The notes: generated from the letters alone by a model not told the origin. Shown: positions 1 through 6,875, counted from the first letter of the stretch. The stretch is 17,648 bases of DNA from Solirubrobacter sp044865965 (GCA_044865965.1 JBIOTP010000245.1:1-17648), one strand, 5' to 3'. Made by a program: numbers and translations.

Positions 1-1
1 C

Positions 2-514
2 CGCGGCGACGGCATCCTCGCCGTCTTCGGCGCACCCATCCCGACCGAGGACCACGCCGACCGGTCCCTCGCCGCGGCGCGCGAGATGCTCGAAGTGCGA
101 CTCCCGCGCTTCAACCGTTGGCTCCGCGAGCATGGCCTCGGCGACGGCTTCGCGATGGGCATCGGGCTCAACAGCGGGCACTTCATGTCGGGGAACGTCG
201 GCTCGTCGCGCCGGCTCGAGTACACCGTGCACGGGGATACCGTGAACACCGCTGCGCGCCTTCAGGAGATGACCAAGCTGGCCCAGCGGTCGATCCTGAT
301 CGCCGAGTCGACGCGCAGGGCCCTCCTGTCCCCGCCGGACGAGCTGGATTACCTGGGCGAGTTCGACGTGCGCGGGCGCCAGTCGACGATCCGGCTCTGG
401 ACGCTAGCCTCGGCCGGGTCGACGACAGATGCCGCCCGCGCGCAGTCGAGCCCTGGGGGCGCGTACCTCGGGATGGGGGTCCGTCCGCGACTCGACTCGG
501 CGATCCCGCGCTAG
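2..514 (+). CDS. Class III adenylate/guanylate cyclase, C-terminal part (5' truncated by window)
   Basis: This is the C-terminal part of a class III nucleotide cyclase, which makes cAMP (or cGMP) from the nucleoside triphosphate. The frame is open from base 2, giving 170 visible residues. RGDGILAVFG (1-10) holds the second metal-binding Asp (D3). GIGLNSGHFMSGNVGS (53-68) is followed by the block YTVHGDTVNTAARLQ (74-88), with the transition-state Asn (N82) and Arg (R86). The position that normally selects the base is Thr (T75) rather than Asp, which is typical of class IIIb cyclases. The first metal Asp and any sensor or membrane domains lie upstream of the window. Residues 136-170 are a low-complexity tail. 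The stop is 13 bp before a cyclic-nucleotide-binding protein gene, so maker and binder of the second messenger may be linked. The family call is secure; the preference for ATP over GTP is inferred. Confidence 0.9.
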   Translation, partial: RGDGILAVFGAPIPTEDHADRSLAAAREMLEVRLPRFNRWLREHGLGDGFAMGIGLNSGHFMSGNVGSSRRLEYTVHGDTVNTAARLQEMTKLAQRSILIAESTRRALLSPPDELDYLGEFDVRGRQSTIRLWTLASAGSTTDAARAQSSPGGAYLGMGVRPRLDSAIPR

Positions 515-520
515 TACGTT
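515..520 (+). promoter_or_regulatory. Candidate -10 box (TACGTT) for leaderless start at 528
   Basis: TACGTT fits the TANNNT pattern of actinobacterial -10 boxes. It begins one base after the cyclase stop codon and lies 7 nt before the GTG at 528, so the transcript would begin at or next to the start codon. No clear -35 box and no Shine-Dalgarno sequence are visible. The function is inferred from position only. Confidence 0.45.
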
Positions 521-527
521 TAGGCCA

Positions 528-962
528 GTGAAGCTCTTCAGCCAAGACTCGAAGGTGCAGGCGCTCAGGAGCGCTCCCCTCTTTGAAGGCCTCTCGCGCA
601 AGGAACTCGTCCAACTCGCACGGATGACCGAGGATCTCGAGGTTCCCGCCGGCAAGGTGCTGTGCAAGGAGGGCGAGCTGGGACAGGAGTTCTTCGTAAT
701 CGTCGACGGGAACGCGGAGGTCACCCGACAGGGCAAGCGCGTGGCAACGCGCGGCGGCGGCGAGTTCGTCGGCGAGATCGCGCTGCTTGAGGAGACGCCG
801 CGAATGGCGACCGTCACTGCAAGGACGCCACTGCGCTTGTTCGTGCTGACGCGCAAGGATTTCCGGCAGCTGGTCCGCGAGAACCCGAGCGTTGAGCGCA
901 AGGTCCTGCGGGCCCTGGCACTCCGGGTCGTGGAGCTCTCCCGCGATCCCACCGTTGCTTAG
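528..962 (+). CDS. Stand-alone cyclic nucleotide-binding (CNB/Crp-type) domain protein
   Basis: This 144-residue protein consists almost entirely of one cyclic-nucleotide-binding beta-barrel. APLFEGLSRKELVQLA (16-31) forms the usual N-terminal helix. The phosphate-binding cassette runs over about 78-98, with GEIALLEETPRMATV (82-96); E83 and R92 occupy the positions that bind the ribose hydroxyl and cyclic phosphate. There is no C-terminal helix-turn-helix, so it is not a Crp transcription factor, and no kinase or channel domain; it probably acts as a small binding or adaptor protein. The GTG at 528 is chosen because the protein then opens MKLFSQDSKVQALRSAPLF, close to the usual start of such proteins, and because a TACGTT box stands 7 nt upstream. 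An in-frame ATG at 429 would read back into the cyclase gene and is unlikely. Its neighbour is the cyclase, a likely source of its ligand. Confidence 0.88.
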   Translation: MKLFSQDSKVQALRSAPLFEGLSRKELVQLARMTEDLEVPAGKVLCKEGELGQEFFVIVDGNAEVTRQGKRVATRGGGEFVGEIALLEETPRMATVTARTPLRLFVLTRKDFRQLVRENPSVERKVLRALALRVVELSRDPTVA

Positions 963-1164
963 CTCGGCCTGCTGACGCGAAATGCGCCGTCATGGCGCTG
1001 CTGCTTCGCGCATCAGAGCAAGCGTCTCGGCGGTCAAGCCCCGAGACGCCCGCCCGCGCAGGACGATTTGCGCAAGTCGGTGGCCGCACTGTGCCGTCGC
1101 CTGCTTTCGCCTTGGAGCAGGTGCCAACAGCCAGCTTCCGCGCGTCTCAAGTCACTCCGGCGGG
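963..1164. other. Intergenic stretch without a recognisable gene
   Basis: Between the CNB stop and the recognisable end of the GGDEF remnant I see no credible coding region on either strand. Short open frames here have no family motif and overlap each other. The stretch holds the 9-bp hairpin at 1022-1049 and a smaller one, GCGCC-gtcat-GGCGC, at 984-998. It may include the unrecognisable C-terminal end of the decayed GGDEF gene. Confidence 0.6.
1022..1049. terminator. Perfect 9-bp hairpin downstream of the CNB gene
   Basis: GCGTCTCGG (1022-1030) and CCGAGACGC (1041-1049) are perfect inverted repeats around a 10-nt loop. The hairpin lies 60 bp past the CNB stop and is the strongest one seen in this gap. 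No T-run follows, so it is at best a terminator of the U-less type proposed for GC-rich actinobacteria. It could instead be a relic of the decayed gene next to it. Confidence 0.35.
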
Positions 1165-1479
1165 ATGCGCTCGGCGATCTCGCTCGCGACCTCGACGCCC
1201 TCGCCCGGCAGCACGATCAGGACTCCTCGACGCCCAGCCGGTACGTGAGCGCAGGCGGCGGCGGATCGGGTACGAGGCGTCGCGCAGGACGGCGTCGCCG
1301 CGGTCGTGGCCGTGCTCGTCGTGACGGCCTTGAAGTGATCGAGGTCGCAGACCACGAGCTCGACGGACCGCCGGTCAGCCGCGCCTGCTGCGCGAGTTCG
1401 GCGAAGCGGTCCGCGAGCCCCTCGCGGTTCAGCAGGCCGGTCAACGGGCGAGGATCGCGTGCTCGCGTTGCTGGATCTC
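1165..1479 (-). pseudogene. Degenerate GGDEF (diguanylate cyclase) domain remnant
   Basis: Read on the minus strand, pieces of a GGDEF domain appear in order but in changing frames: EIQQREHAILAR (1479-1444), LTGLLNREGLADRFAELA (from 1444), VELVVCDLDHFKAV (from about 1363), DEHGHDRGDAVLRDASY (from about 1320), YRLGVEE (about 1243-1223) and LIVLPGEGVEVASEIAERI (about 1219-1165). A live enzyme would make cyclic di-GMP. Here the joins need at least four small deletions: about 7 bp before LTGLLN, and 1 bp near 1363, 1322 and 1221, with one more frame change near 1247. The active-site GGEEF is reduced to G-V-E-E followed by a frame change. The N-terminal sensor part is absent, and the remnant begins beside the carboxylase stop. 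The family call is firm and the gene is clearly dead; the size of each lesion is inferred from the usual family sequence. Confidence 0.8.
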
Positions 1480-1501
1480 AACGGTCAGACGCCTTCAAGC
1501 T

Positions 1502-3022
1502 TCAGGCGGGCGGAATCGGGTTGCGCTTCGCGGGCCACTCGCGCCGCTTGGACGCGTAGCGGGCGAACCGCCGCGCGAGCTCGTCGCGCAGGTCCTCCGG
1601 CTGGACGATCGCGTCGATCACGAGCTCCGACGCGAGGTGCAGGAGGTCCACGCCCTCGGCGTACTCGTCCATCAGCTCCTGACGGCGCGCGTCGCGCTCG
1701 CTCTCGTCCTCGATCGCCTGGAGCTGGTTGTAGAAGACCGCGTTGACGGCGGCGCTCGGCCCCATCACGGCGATCTTCGCGCTCGGCAGCGCGAGCGTGC
1801 AGTCGGGGTCGTACGCCGGGCCGGCCATCGCGTACAGGCCGGCGCCGTACGCCTTGCGCACGATCACCGAGATCTTCGGCACGGTCGCCTCCGAGACGGC
1901 CGAGATCATCTTCGCGCCGTGGCGGATGATCCCCTGGCGCTCGACGTGGGTCCCGATCATGAAGCCGGGCACGTCGGCCAGGAACAGCAGCGGGATGCCG
2001 AACGCGTTGCAGGTCCAGATGAACCGCGCCGCCTTGTCGGCGGAGTCGACGAACAGCACGCCGCCCTTGAACTTCGGCTGGTTGGCGACGATCCCCACGA
2101 CCCGCCCGTCCAGCCGCGCGTAGCCGACGATGACCTCCTTCGCCCAGCGCCTGTGGACCTCGAGGAACGAGTCGCGGTCGACCACCGCGCCGATCAGCTC
2201 GTGCATGTTCCACGGCTTGTTCTCGTCGGCGGGGATCGCGGGCAGCTCGCCGCCCGCGGGCGCCGGCGGCGCGACCGGCGGCTCCTCCTCGAAGCTCGAC
2301 GGGAAGTAGGACAGGTAGCGCTTGGCGAGATCGACGCCGTCCTCGTCGGACTTCACGAGGAAGTGCCCGCAGCCCGAGACGCCGGTGTGCATCTTCGCGC
2401 CGCCCATCTCCTCGAGCGACACGCGCTCGCCGATCACCGCCTCCGCCATTCGCGGGGAGCCGAGGTACATCGACGCGTTGCCGTCGCGCATGATCACCAC
2501 GTCGCAGAACGCCGGGATGTACGCCCCGCCGGCCGCGCTCGGCCCGAACAGGACGCACACCTGCGGGACGGCGCCGGACAGCCGCACCTCGTTGAAGAAG
2601 ATCCGCCCGGCGTGGCGACGGCCGGGGAACATGTGCACCTGCTCGGTGATGCGTGCGCCCGCGGAGTCGACCAGGTAGACCATCGGCACGCGGTGGACGA
2701 GCGCCGCCTCCTGCACGCGCAGGATCTTCTCGACCGTCTTGGGCCCCCAGGAGCCGGCCTTGACCGTCGGGTCGTTGGCCATGAACGCGATCGTGCGGCC
2801 GCCGACGGTCCCCAGTCCGGTGACGACGCCGTCGGCGCCCAGCCCCTCGGCCTCCCAGCTCGCCAGCAGCGCGTCCTCCACGAACGAGCCGTCGTCGAGC
2901 AGCCGCGCGACCCGCTCGCGCACGGGGAGCTTGCCCTGCTCGAGCGCCTTGGTGCGATGGCGCTCGGGGCCGCCCTGGTGGGCGCGCTCGAAGGCCTCGT
3001 CCACGTGCCGCGCGTCGGTCAT
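1502..3022 (-). CDS. Acyl-CoA carboxylase carboxyltransferase (beta) subunit
   Basis: This is the 506-residue carboxyltransferase subunit of a biotin-dependent acyl-CoA carboxylase, which moves the carboxyl group from carboxybiotin to an acyl-CoA in the cytosol. Two crotonase-like halves are visible. The N-half has LVDSAGARITEQ (117-128) and the oxyanion loop GPSAAGGAYIP (160-170). The C-half has VANQPKFKGGVLFVDSADKAARF (from 312, quoted in part), ADVPGFMIGTHVERQGIIRHGAKM (from 349) and the second loop RKAYGAGLYAMAG (389-401). The substrate (propionyl-, acetyl- or methylcrotonyl-CoA) cannot be fixed from sequence. The biotin carboxylase/BCCP partner is not in the window. The ATG at 3022 is chosen because the family N-terminus follows it and TAGCGT lies 8 nt upstream; the frame stays open far upstream, but that part is antisense to other genes. 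It lies 11 bp downstream of the membrane protein gene, so it may be partly co-transcribed with it. Confidence 0.93.
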   Translation of the reverse strand: MTDARHVDEAFERAHQGGPERHRTKALEQGKLPVRERVARLLDDGSFVEDALLASWEAEGLGADGVVTGLGTVGGRTIAFMANDPTVKAGSWGPKTVEKILRVQEAALVHRVPMVYLVDSAGARITEQVHMFPGRRHAGRIFFNEVRLSGAVPQVCVLFGPSAAGGAYIPAFCDVVIMRDGNASMYLGSPRMAEAVIGERVSLEEMGGAKMHTGVSGCGHFLVKSDEDGVDLAKRYLSYFPSSFEEEPPVAPPAPAGGELPAIPADENKPWNMHELIGAVVDRDSFLEVHRRWAKEVIVGYARLDGRVVGIVANQPKFKGGVLFVDSADKAARFIWTCNAFGIPLLFLADVPGFMIGTHVERQGIIRHGAKMISAVSEATVPKISVIVRKAYGAGLYAMAGPAYDPDCTLALPSAKIAVMGPSAAVNAVFYNQLQAIEDESERDARRQELMDEYAEGVDLLHLASELVIDAIVQPEDLRDELARRFARYASKRREWPAKRNPIPPA

Positions 3023-3030
3023 GGCCCCTA

Positions 3031-3036
3031 ACGCTA
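3031..3036 (-). promoter_or_regulatory. Candidate -10 box (TAGCGT) overlapping upstream stop codon
   Basis: On the minus strand TAGCGT fits TANNNT and ends 8 nt before the carboxylase ATG. Its first three bases are the TAG stop of the membrane protein gene. No Shine-Dalgarno is visible in the 8-nt gap. It would give an almost leaderless carboxylase transcript even when the upstream gene is silent. Inferred from position. Confidence 0.4.
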
Positions 3037-4035
3037 GTCCTCGCGGACGCGCACCATGACCTCGTCGCCGTCGGCGCGCGCGGCCAGCGGCTGCTCGCCC
3101 GCGCGGTAGGCGCGCGGCTCGGGCGGCAGCGGGCGGCGCGGGCGCAGCCCCGCGGCCAGCGCGCCCCCGCCGACGAGCAGCAGGAACAGCGGCCACCAGT
3201 ACAGCGTCGGCTCCGGGCTGGCCGCGACCGCGGCGATGAACAGGCCGAGGTTGGCGACGCCCAGGTAGGCGGGGCCCGGCGAGCGGTCGAGCGCGCCGAA
3301 CGCGATCAGGCCGAACCCTGCGGCCAGCAGGACGACCTCCCAGAACCCCGGCAGCAGGCCGACGAGCCTGCCGGCCGAGCCCAGCGGCTCCACCAGCTCG
3401 GTGATGAAGCCGCCGAGCAGCCCGCTCACGCCGATCGCCGCGATCGCCAGCCCGGCGGCGTTCACGAGCTGCTCGGCATGGCGCGGCGCGGGCGCGCGCA
3501 GGGCCAGCGACACGAGCACGAACGCCGCCGCGAGCCCGAGCAGCAGCCAGCGGTAGGGCGTCGCGGAGGCGGCGCCGAACACCCAGCTCCACAGCGCGAG
3601 CAGCGCGACGGTGCCGAGCACCGCCGCGAGCAGCAGGCAGATCGCGCTCTTGCGCGCGACCGCCGGCCACAGCGCGAGCCCGGCGCCGGCCGCCGCCGTC
3701 CACACGATCGCGCCCGCCGGGAGCTGGTCGAAGTCCGCGCCGAAGACGTCGGCCGCGGTGAGCAGCCCGGGCCACAGCAGCGTCAGCCCGGTGACGAGCA
3801 GCACGGACTGGTAGGCGGGCGGGCTGCCGTGCTCGTTGGGCGCCTGCGCCCCGAGCCAGTAGATCAGGCTGCCCGAGGCCAGCAGGATCAGCATGTGGAC
3901 CGCCGTGCCCAGCGAGTCGTCGAGCCGCAGCTCCAGCAGCGCCACCCCGGTGGCGAGCGCGACCGCGCCCGCGGCGATCAGCGGACCGCGGTGGGGCGGT
4001 GGGCGCAACAGCTCTCGCAGCAGACCGCCCGTCAT
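3034..4035 (-). CDS. Polytopic membrane protein of unknown function (about 10 TM helices)
   Basis: I do not recognise a family for this 333-residue protein. It has about ten hydrophobic segments, near residues 17-37, 43-62, 77-95, 108-125, 130-150, 160-180, 190-210, 227-247, 255-272 and 278-297, so it is an integral membrane protein. The last 35 residues are polar with alternating acidic and basic residues (ADGDEVMVRVRED at the end) and are probably cytosolic. No catalytic motif, ATP-binding site or conserved charged residue inside a helix stands out, so transport or enzymatic roles cannot be assigned. The ATG at 4035 is preceded by TAGCCT on the minus strand 9 nt upstream. It diverges from the enoyl-CoA hydratase gene and reads toward the carboxylase gene 11 bp away. 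The coding call is strong; the function is unknown. Confidence 0.8.
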   Translation of the reverse strand: MTGGLLRELLRPPPHRGPLIAAGAVALATGVALLELRLDDSLGTAVHMLILLASGSLIYWLGAQAPNEHGSPPAYQSVLLVTGLTLLWPGLLTAADVFGADFDQLPAGAIVWTAAAGAGLALWPAVARKSAICLLLAAVLGTVALLALWSWVFGAASATPYRWLLLGLAAAFVLVSLALRAPAPRHAEQLVNAAGLAIAAIGVSGLLGGFITELVEPLGSAGRLVGLLPGFWEVVLLAAGFGLIAFGALDRSPGPAYLGVANLGLFIAAVAASPEPTLYWWPLFLLLVGGGALAAGLRPRRPLPPEPRAYRAGEQPLAARADGDEVMVRVRED

Positions 4036-4044
4036 CGCCCACCC

Positions 4045-4050
4045 AGGCTA
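4045..4050 (-). promoter_or_regulatory. Candidate -10 box (TAGCCT) for membrane protein gene
   Basis: On the minus strand TAGCCT fits TANNNT and lies 9 nt before the ATG at 4035. With the +-strand box at 4114-4119 it makes the 92-bp divergent gap (4036-4127) a two-way promoter region. No Shine-Dalgarno is seen. Inferred. Confidence 0.42.
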
Positions 4051-4104
4051 GTGGCCCCCGCCCGCAGGTACGCACGCCGCGAGACCGCCGCTGATCACCG
4101 CCCT

Positions 4105-4127
4105 GGCGGCGTGTAGGCTGCGCCGCC
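4105..4127 (+). promoter_or_regulatory. -10 box TAGGCT inside a perfect 7-bp inverted repeat, before enoyl-CoA hydratase
   Basis: TAGGCT (4114-4119) fits TANNNT and ends 8 nt before the GTG at 4128, which suggests a leaderless transcript. It is enclosed by perfect 7-bp inverted repeats, GGCGGCG (4105-4111) and CGCCGCC (4121-4127). A protein bound to these arms would cover the -10 box and start site, so they could be an operator. In such GC-rich sequence a chance match of this size is also possible. Confidence 0.4.
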
Positions 4128-4910
4128 GTGTCCGACTTGGTCATCGCCGAGGACCGCGGCCCGGTCCGCCACGTCGTCCTCAACCGCCCGCAGAAGCGCA
4201 ACGCGTTCAACGCCGAGCTCCTGCAGGCCACCGGCGCGGCGCTGCGCGGCGCCGCCGAGGATCCGGCGGTTCGCTGCGTCGTGCTGCGCGGCGCCGGGCC
4301 CGTGTTCTCCGCCGGAATGGACGTCGCCGCGCTGGCCGAGGCAGCCGGCGCGCCCGAGCGCCTGCGGACGTTCCGCCGCGCCTGCCTGGAGGCGTTCAAC
4401 CTCGCCGAGGAGATGACCAAGCCGGTGGTCTGCCAGATCCACGGGGTCTGCCTCGGCGGCGCGCTGGAGCTGGCGCTCGCCTGCGACCTGCGGGTGCTGT
4501 CGGAGGACGCGTTCGTCGGCCTGCCGGAGACGCGCCTGGGCCTGGTGCCCGACGTCGGCGGCTGCTCACGGCTGCCGCAGGTCGTCGGCCTCGGGCGCGC
4601 GAAGGAGCTCGTCCTGACCGGCCGGGTCATCGGCGCCGCCGACGCCGAGCGCTACGGGCTGGCCAACCGCGTCGCCCCGCCTGACCGGCTCGGGGCCGCC
4701 ACGCAGGAGCTGGTCGACGAGCTGCTCGCGTGCGCGCCGATCGCGGTCGGCCTCGCCAAGCGCCTGCTGGACGCCTCGGCGCGCCCCGCGCTCTCGACCA
4801 CGCTCGAGCTGGAGATCTCGGCCCAGGAGCAGTGCGCGCGCTCGGACGACGTCCGCGAGGGCGTGCAGGCCGCCGCCGAGCGCCGCGAGCCGCGCTTCGC
4901 CGGGCGCTGA
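4128..4910 (+). CDS. Enoyl-CoA hydratase/isomerase (crotonase family)
   Basis: This 260-residue cytosolic enzyme belongs to the crotonase family; members hydrate or isomerise enoyl-CoA thioesters, as in fatty-acid or amino-acid breakdown. LNRPQKRNAFNAEL (18-31) is the usual N-terminal block. FSAGMDV (60-66) supplies the first oxyanion-hole loop and GVCLGGALELALACD (106-120) the second. Both catalytic glutamates of true hydratases are present: E114 in GALELAL and E134 in GLPETRLGLVP. This favours hydratase over enzymes of the fold that lack one. The length is typical. The GTG at 4128 fits the family N-terminus and lies 8 nt after a TAGGCT box. The stop overlaps the ATG of the MOSC gene (TGATG at 4908-4912), so the two are probably translationally coupled. 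The natural acyl chain is not predictable. Confidence 0.92.
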   Translation: MSDLVIAEDRGPVRHVVLNRPQKRNAFNAELLQATGAALRGAAEDPAVRCVVLRGAGPVFSAGMDVAALAEAAGAPERLRTFRRACLEAFNLAEEMTKPVVCQIHGVCLGGALELALACDLRVLSEDAFVGLPETRLGLVPDVGGCSRLPQVVGLGRAKELVLTGRVIGAADAERYGLANRVAPPDRLGAATQELVDELLACAPIAVGLAKRLLDASARPALSTTLELEISAQEQCARSDDVREGVQAAAERREPRFAGR

Positions 4911-5445
4911 TGGTGGTTACAGCCGTCAGCCGCGCGGCTGGGCACACCTCAGCAAGCAGACTCAGCACACCATCCGCCTGCGGGCCGGCCTCGGCGTCGA
5001 GGGCGACGCGCACCAGGGGCGCACCGTCCGTCACCGGTCGCGGGTGGCGCGCGACGCGACCCGGCCCAACCTCCGCCAGGTGCACCTCGTCCACGCCGAG
5101 CTGCACGACGAGCTGCGCGCCCAGGGCTTCGCCGTCGCACCGGGGGACATCGGCGAGAACGTGACCACGCGCGGGCTCGACCTGCTCGCCCTGTCCGCCG
5201 GCGCACGGCTCAGGCTCGGAGAGGCGGCCGTCGTCGAGGTCACCGGGCTGCGCAACCCGTGCGTGCAGCTCGACCGCTTCCAGCCCGGGCTCATGACCGC
5301 CGTGCTGGACCGCGACGAGCGCGGCAGGCTCGTTCGCAAGGCCGGCGTGATGGCCGTCGTGCTGGCCGGCGGCGACGTGCGGCCCGGCGACCCGATCGCG
5401 GTCGAGCTCCCGCCGCCGCCGCACGTCCCGCTCGAGCCGGTGTGA
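4910..5445 (+). CDS. MOSC domain protein with apparent 1-bp frameshift
   Basis: The product is a MOSC-domain protein of the small YiiM-like kind; the fold is also the sulfur-handling C-terminal domain of molybdenum cofactor sulfurase. The conserved core is clear: LRAGLGVEGDAHQGR, VARDATRPNLRQVHLVHAEL, APGDIGENVTTRGLDLL and VTGLRNPCVQL with the conserved Cys. This frame is intact from 4951 to the stop at 5443-5445. The natural N-terminus (MVVTAVSRAAGHT, from the ATG at 4910 that overlaps the upstream stop) lies in another frame. The two parts join if one T is missing near 4949, where the sequence reads cacacctcagc and the family expects H-T-F-S-K. The downstream frame offers no start codon until a GTG at 5044, which would drop about 30 conserved residues. 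Either the gene is broken or the base is a sequence error. The total would be about 178 residues. Confidence 0.75.
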
Positions 5446-6837
5446 TCAGCGCATCCGCACCCGCACCTCGTGCGAGCGGCCGGTCGCGTACGGGTAGCCG
5501 AGCTGCTCGCGCAGCGTCGCCCGGAACCGGAACGTCACGCGGCGGCCCGTGTGGAAGCGGTAGGCGGCGGAGAAGCGCCCGCCGGGGCCGACGCGCGCGG
5601 TCCGGAACGTCATCCAGCTGAAGCCGGGCTGCTTGCCCTGCAGCACCACGAGCAGGCCGCGACGCGGCTTGGGCCCGCCGCGCAGCCGGCCCGAGAAGCG
5701 CACGCTGCCGCCGGGGCCCACCGTGTGGCGCGAGACGCGCAGCCGGATTCCCGCGCGTGTGTTCAACCGCACGACCCTGACCGCGTTCGGCTGGGCGTCG
5801 CTGTTGAACGCGGTGTAGGAGATCCGGATCTGCCGCGACGGCCCCTTCGGCGCGAGGTAGCGGAACGTGCCGTCGGGCTGCGTGAACGCGGGCGCGCTCA
5901 GCGTGCGAAAGCTGCGCCGCGCCGTCACGACGCGCGTCGCGACCTGCAGCGCGGCCCCGGCGATCGGCGCGCCCGCGCTCGTCGTCAGGCGGCCGGTCAG
6001 CGCGCGGTAGTGCCCGTAGCCGACGGTGCTGCGCGGGCGGTGGCGCTTGCCGAACCCCGCCACGAGATTGACGTCGCGGCTCGCGCCCGCGCCGTTGGGG
6101 ACGCCGTAGACCGAGACCGTGCGGCTGACGGCGGCGGACTGGCCGAGCCCGTCGAACGCGGTCGCGGTGAGCGTCTGGGCGCCCTCGGGGATCCCGCCCG
6201 GGCCGACCTGCGCCTCGTAGGGCGCGCTCGTGTCGACCACCGGCGGCAAGCTCCCGAGCCGGAACTCGACGCGCGCGACGCGCACGTTGTCGGCGGCGGC
6301 CGCCCCTACGGCGACCGGCGAGCCGAACGGCACGCTGTCCGGCGCAGCGTCCAGCCGCACGGTCGGCGGCACCCGCGGCCGGACCGTGTACTGCAGCCAC
6401 GTCGCGGTGTAGGTCGTCGTGTCCATCCAGCCCAGCGTCTCGGCGACCGGCGCGAAGTACTCCTTGTAGACGGTCTCCGCGGTCACCGCCGGCGCCCGGG
6501 CGACGAACGTGAAGCGGCCGACCGCGCCGACCGCCACGCTGGCCTGGTCGAGCGCCGTCGGCCGGTTCGTGGTGATCCACGTGCCGGGGTCGAACATCGC
6601 GCTCGCGCGGTCCCGCGGGTTCCACGTCCCGAGGCGCACGACGCCCCGGGTCCACGTCTGCGTTCCCGTGTTCCGGAAGTCGAACCACGACGTCGTGGCC
6701 TCACCGGACTCGAGCAGTACCTGATTGGGGCTCTCGGCGACGTACTTGGACTCCCAGCCGTTCTCAGCCCGCGCGGTCGCGGCCGGCACCAGGGCAGCCG
6801 CGACCACGCCGATCACCATCCATGGCTCCTTGCGCAT
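5446..6837 (-). CDS. Secreted protein with NBR1-type and Ig-like beta-sandwich domains
   Basis: This 463-residue exported protein has no recognised enzymatic domain. Residues 1-24 form a signal peptide (MRKEPWMVIGVVAAALVPAA, then TARA before the likely cut). About 29-140 resembles the NBR1-type Ig-like domain, with FRNTGTQTWTRGVVRLG (54-70), NPRDRAS (73-79) and ETLGWMD (133-139). About 158-245 is a bacterial Ig-like module (ADNVRVARVEFRLG at 182-195; YEAQVGPGGIPEGAQTLTA from 207). About 280-345 looks like a carboxypeptidase-regulatory-like domain (GRLTTSAGAPIAGAALQV). About 362-463 is a further beta-rich module with GYPYATGRS near the end. The ATG at 6837 keeps the charged n-region; the in-frame ATG at 6819 has AAGGAG 6 nt before it and is a real alternative. 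Its stop shares a TGATCA palindrome with the converging MOSC gene. A surface or cell-wall binding role is likely but unproven. Confidence 0.83.
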   Translation of the reverse strand: MRKEPWMVIGVVAAALVPAATARAENGWESKYVAESPNQVLLESGEATTSWFDFRNTGTQTWTRGVVRLGTWNPRDRASAMFDPGTWITTNRPTALDQASVAVGAVGRFTFVARAPAVTAETVYKEYFAPVAETLGWMDTTTYTATWLQYTVRPRVPPTVRLDAAPDSVPFGSPVAVGAAAADNVRVARVEFRLGSLPPVVDTSAPYEAQVGPGGIPEGAQTLTATAFDGLGQSAAVSRTVSVYGVPNGAGASRDVNLVAGFGKRHRPRSTVGYGHYRALTGRLTTSAGAPIAGAALQVATRVVTARRSFRTLSAPAFTQPDGTFRYLAPKGPSRQIRISYTAFNSDAQPNAVRVVRLNTRAGIRLRVSRHTVGPGGSVRFSGRLRGGPKPRRGLLVVLQGKQPGFSWMTFRTARVGPGGRFSAAYRFHTGRRVTFRFRATLREQLGYPYATGRSHEVRVRMR

Positions 6838-6850
6838 GCGGCCGCGATTA

Positions 6851-6875
6851 CCCGCTAAGCGAACCGCTAAGCGGG
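6851..6875. repeat. Imperfect hairpin / tandem CCGCTAAGCG copies between two secreted-protein genes
   Basis: CCGCTAAGCG occurs twice, 12 bp apart (6852-6861 and 6864-6873). The whole 25-bp unit is also an imperfect inverted repeat, with 10 of 11 bases paired around a 3-nt loop. It contains the TAG stop (minus strand) of the 6867-8399 gene and precedes the start at 6837. No T-run follows. It could be an attenuator, an mRNA end or a protein site. Confidence 0.4.

Noticed and set aside
1637..3031. 464-codon plus frame opposite the carboxylase
   Set aside because: No motif, and composition typical of the antisense of a conserved GC-rich gene.
1502..4630. 1042-codon minus frame as a fused carboxylase
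   Set aside because: Only the last 506 codons resemble the family. The upstream part is an artefact opposite or out of frame with the membrane protein and hydratase genes.
5044..5445. GTG at 5044 as the true MOSC start
   Set aside because: It would remove the conserved LRAGLGVEGDAHQGR segment, which is present in the same frame upstream.
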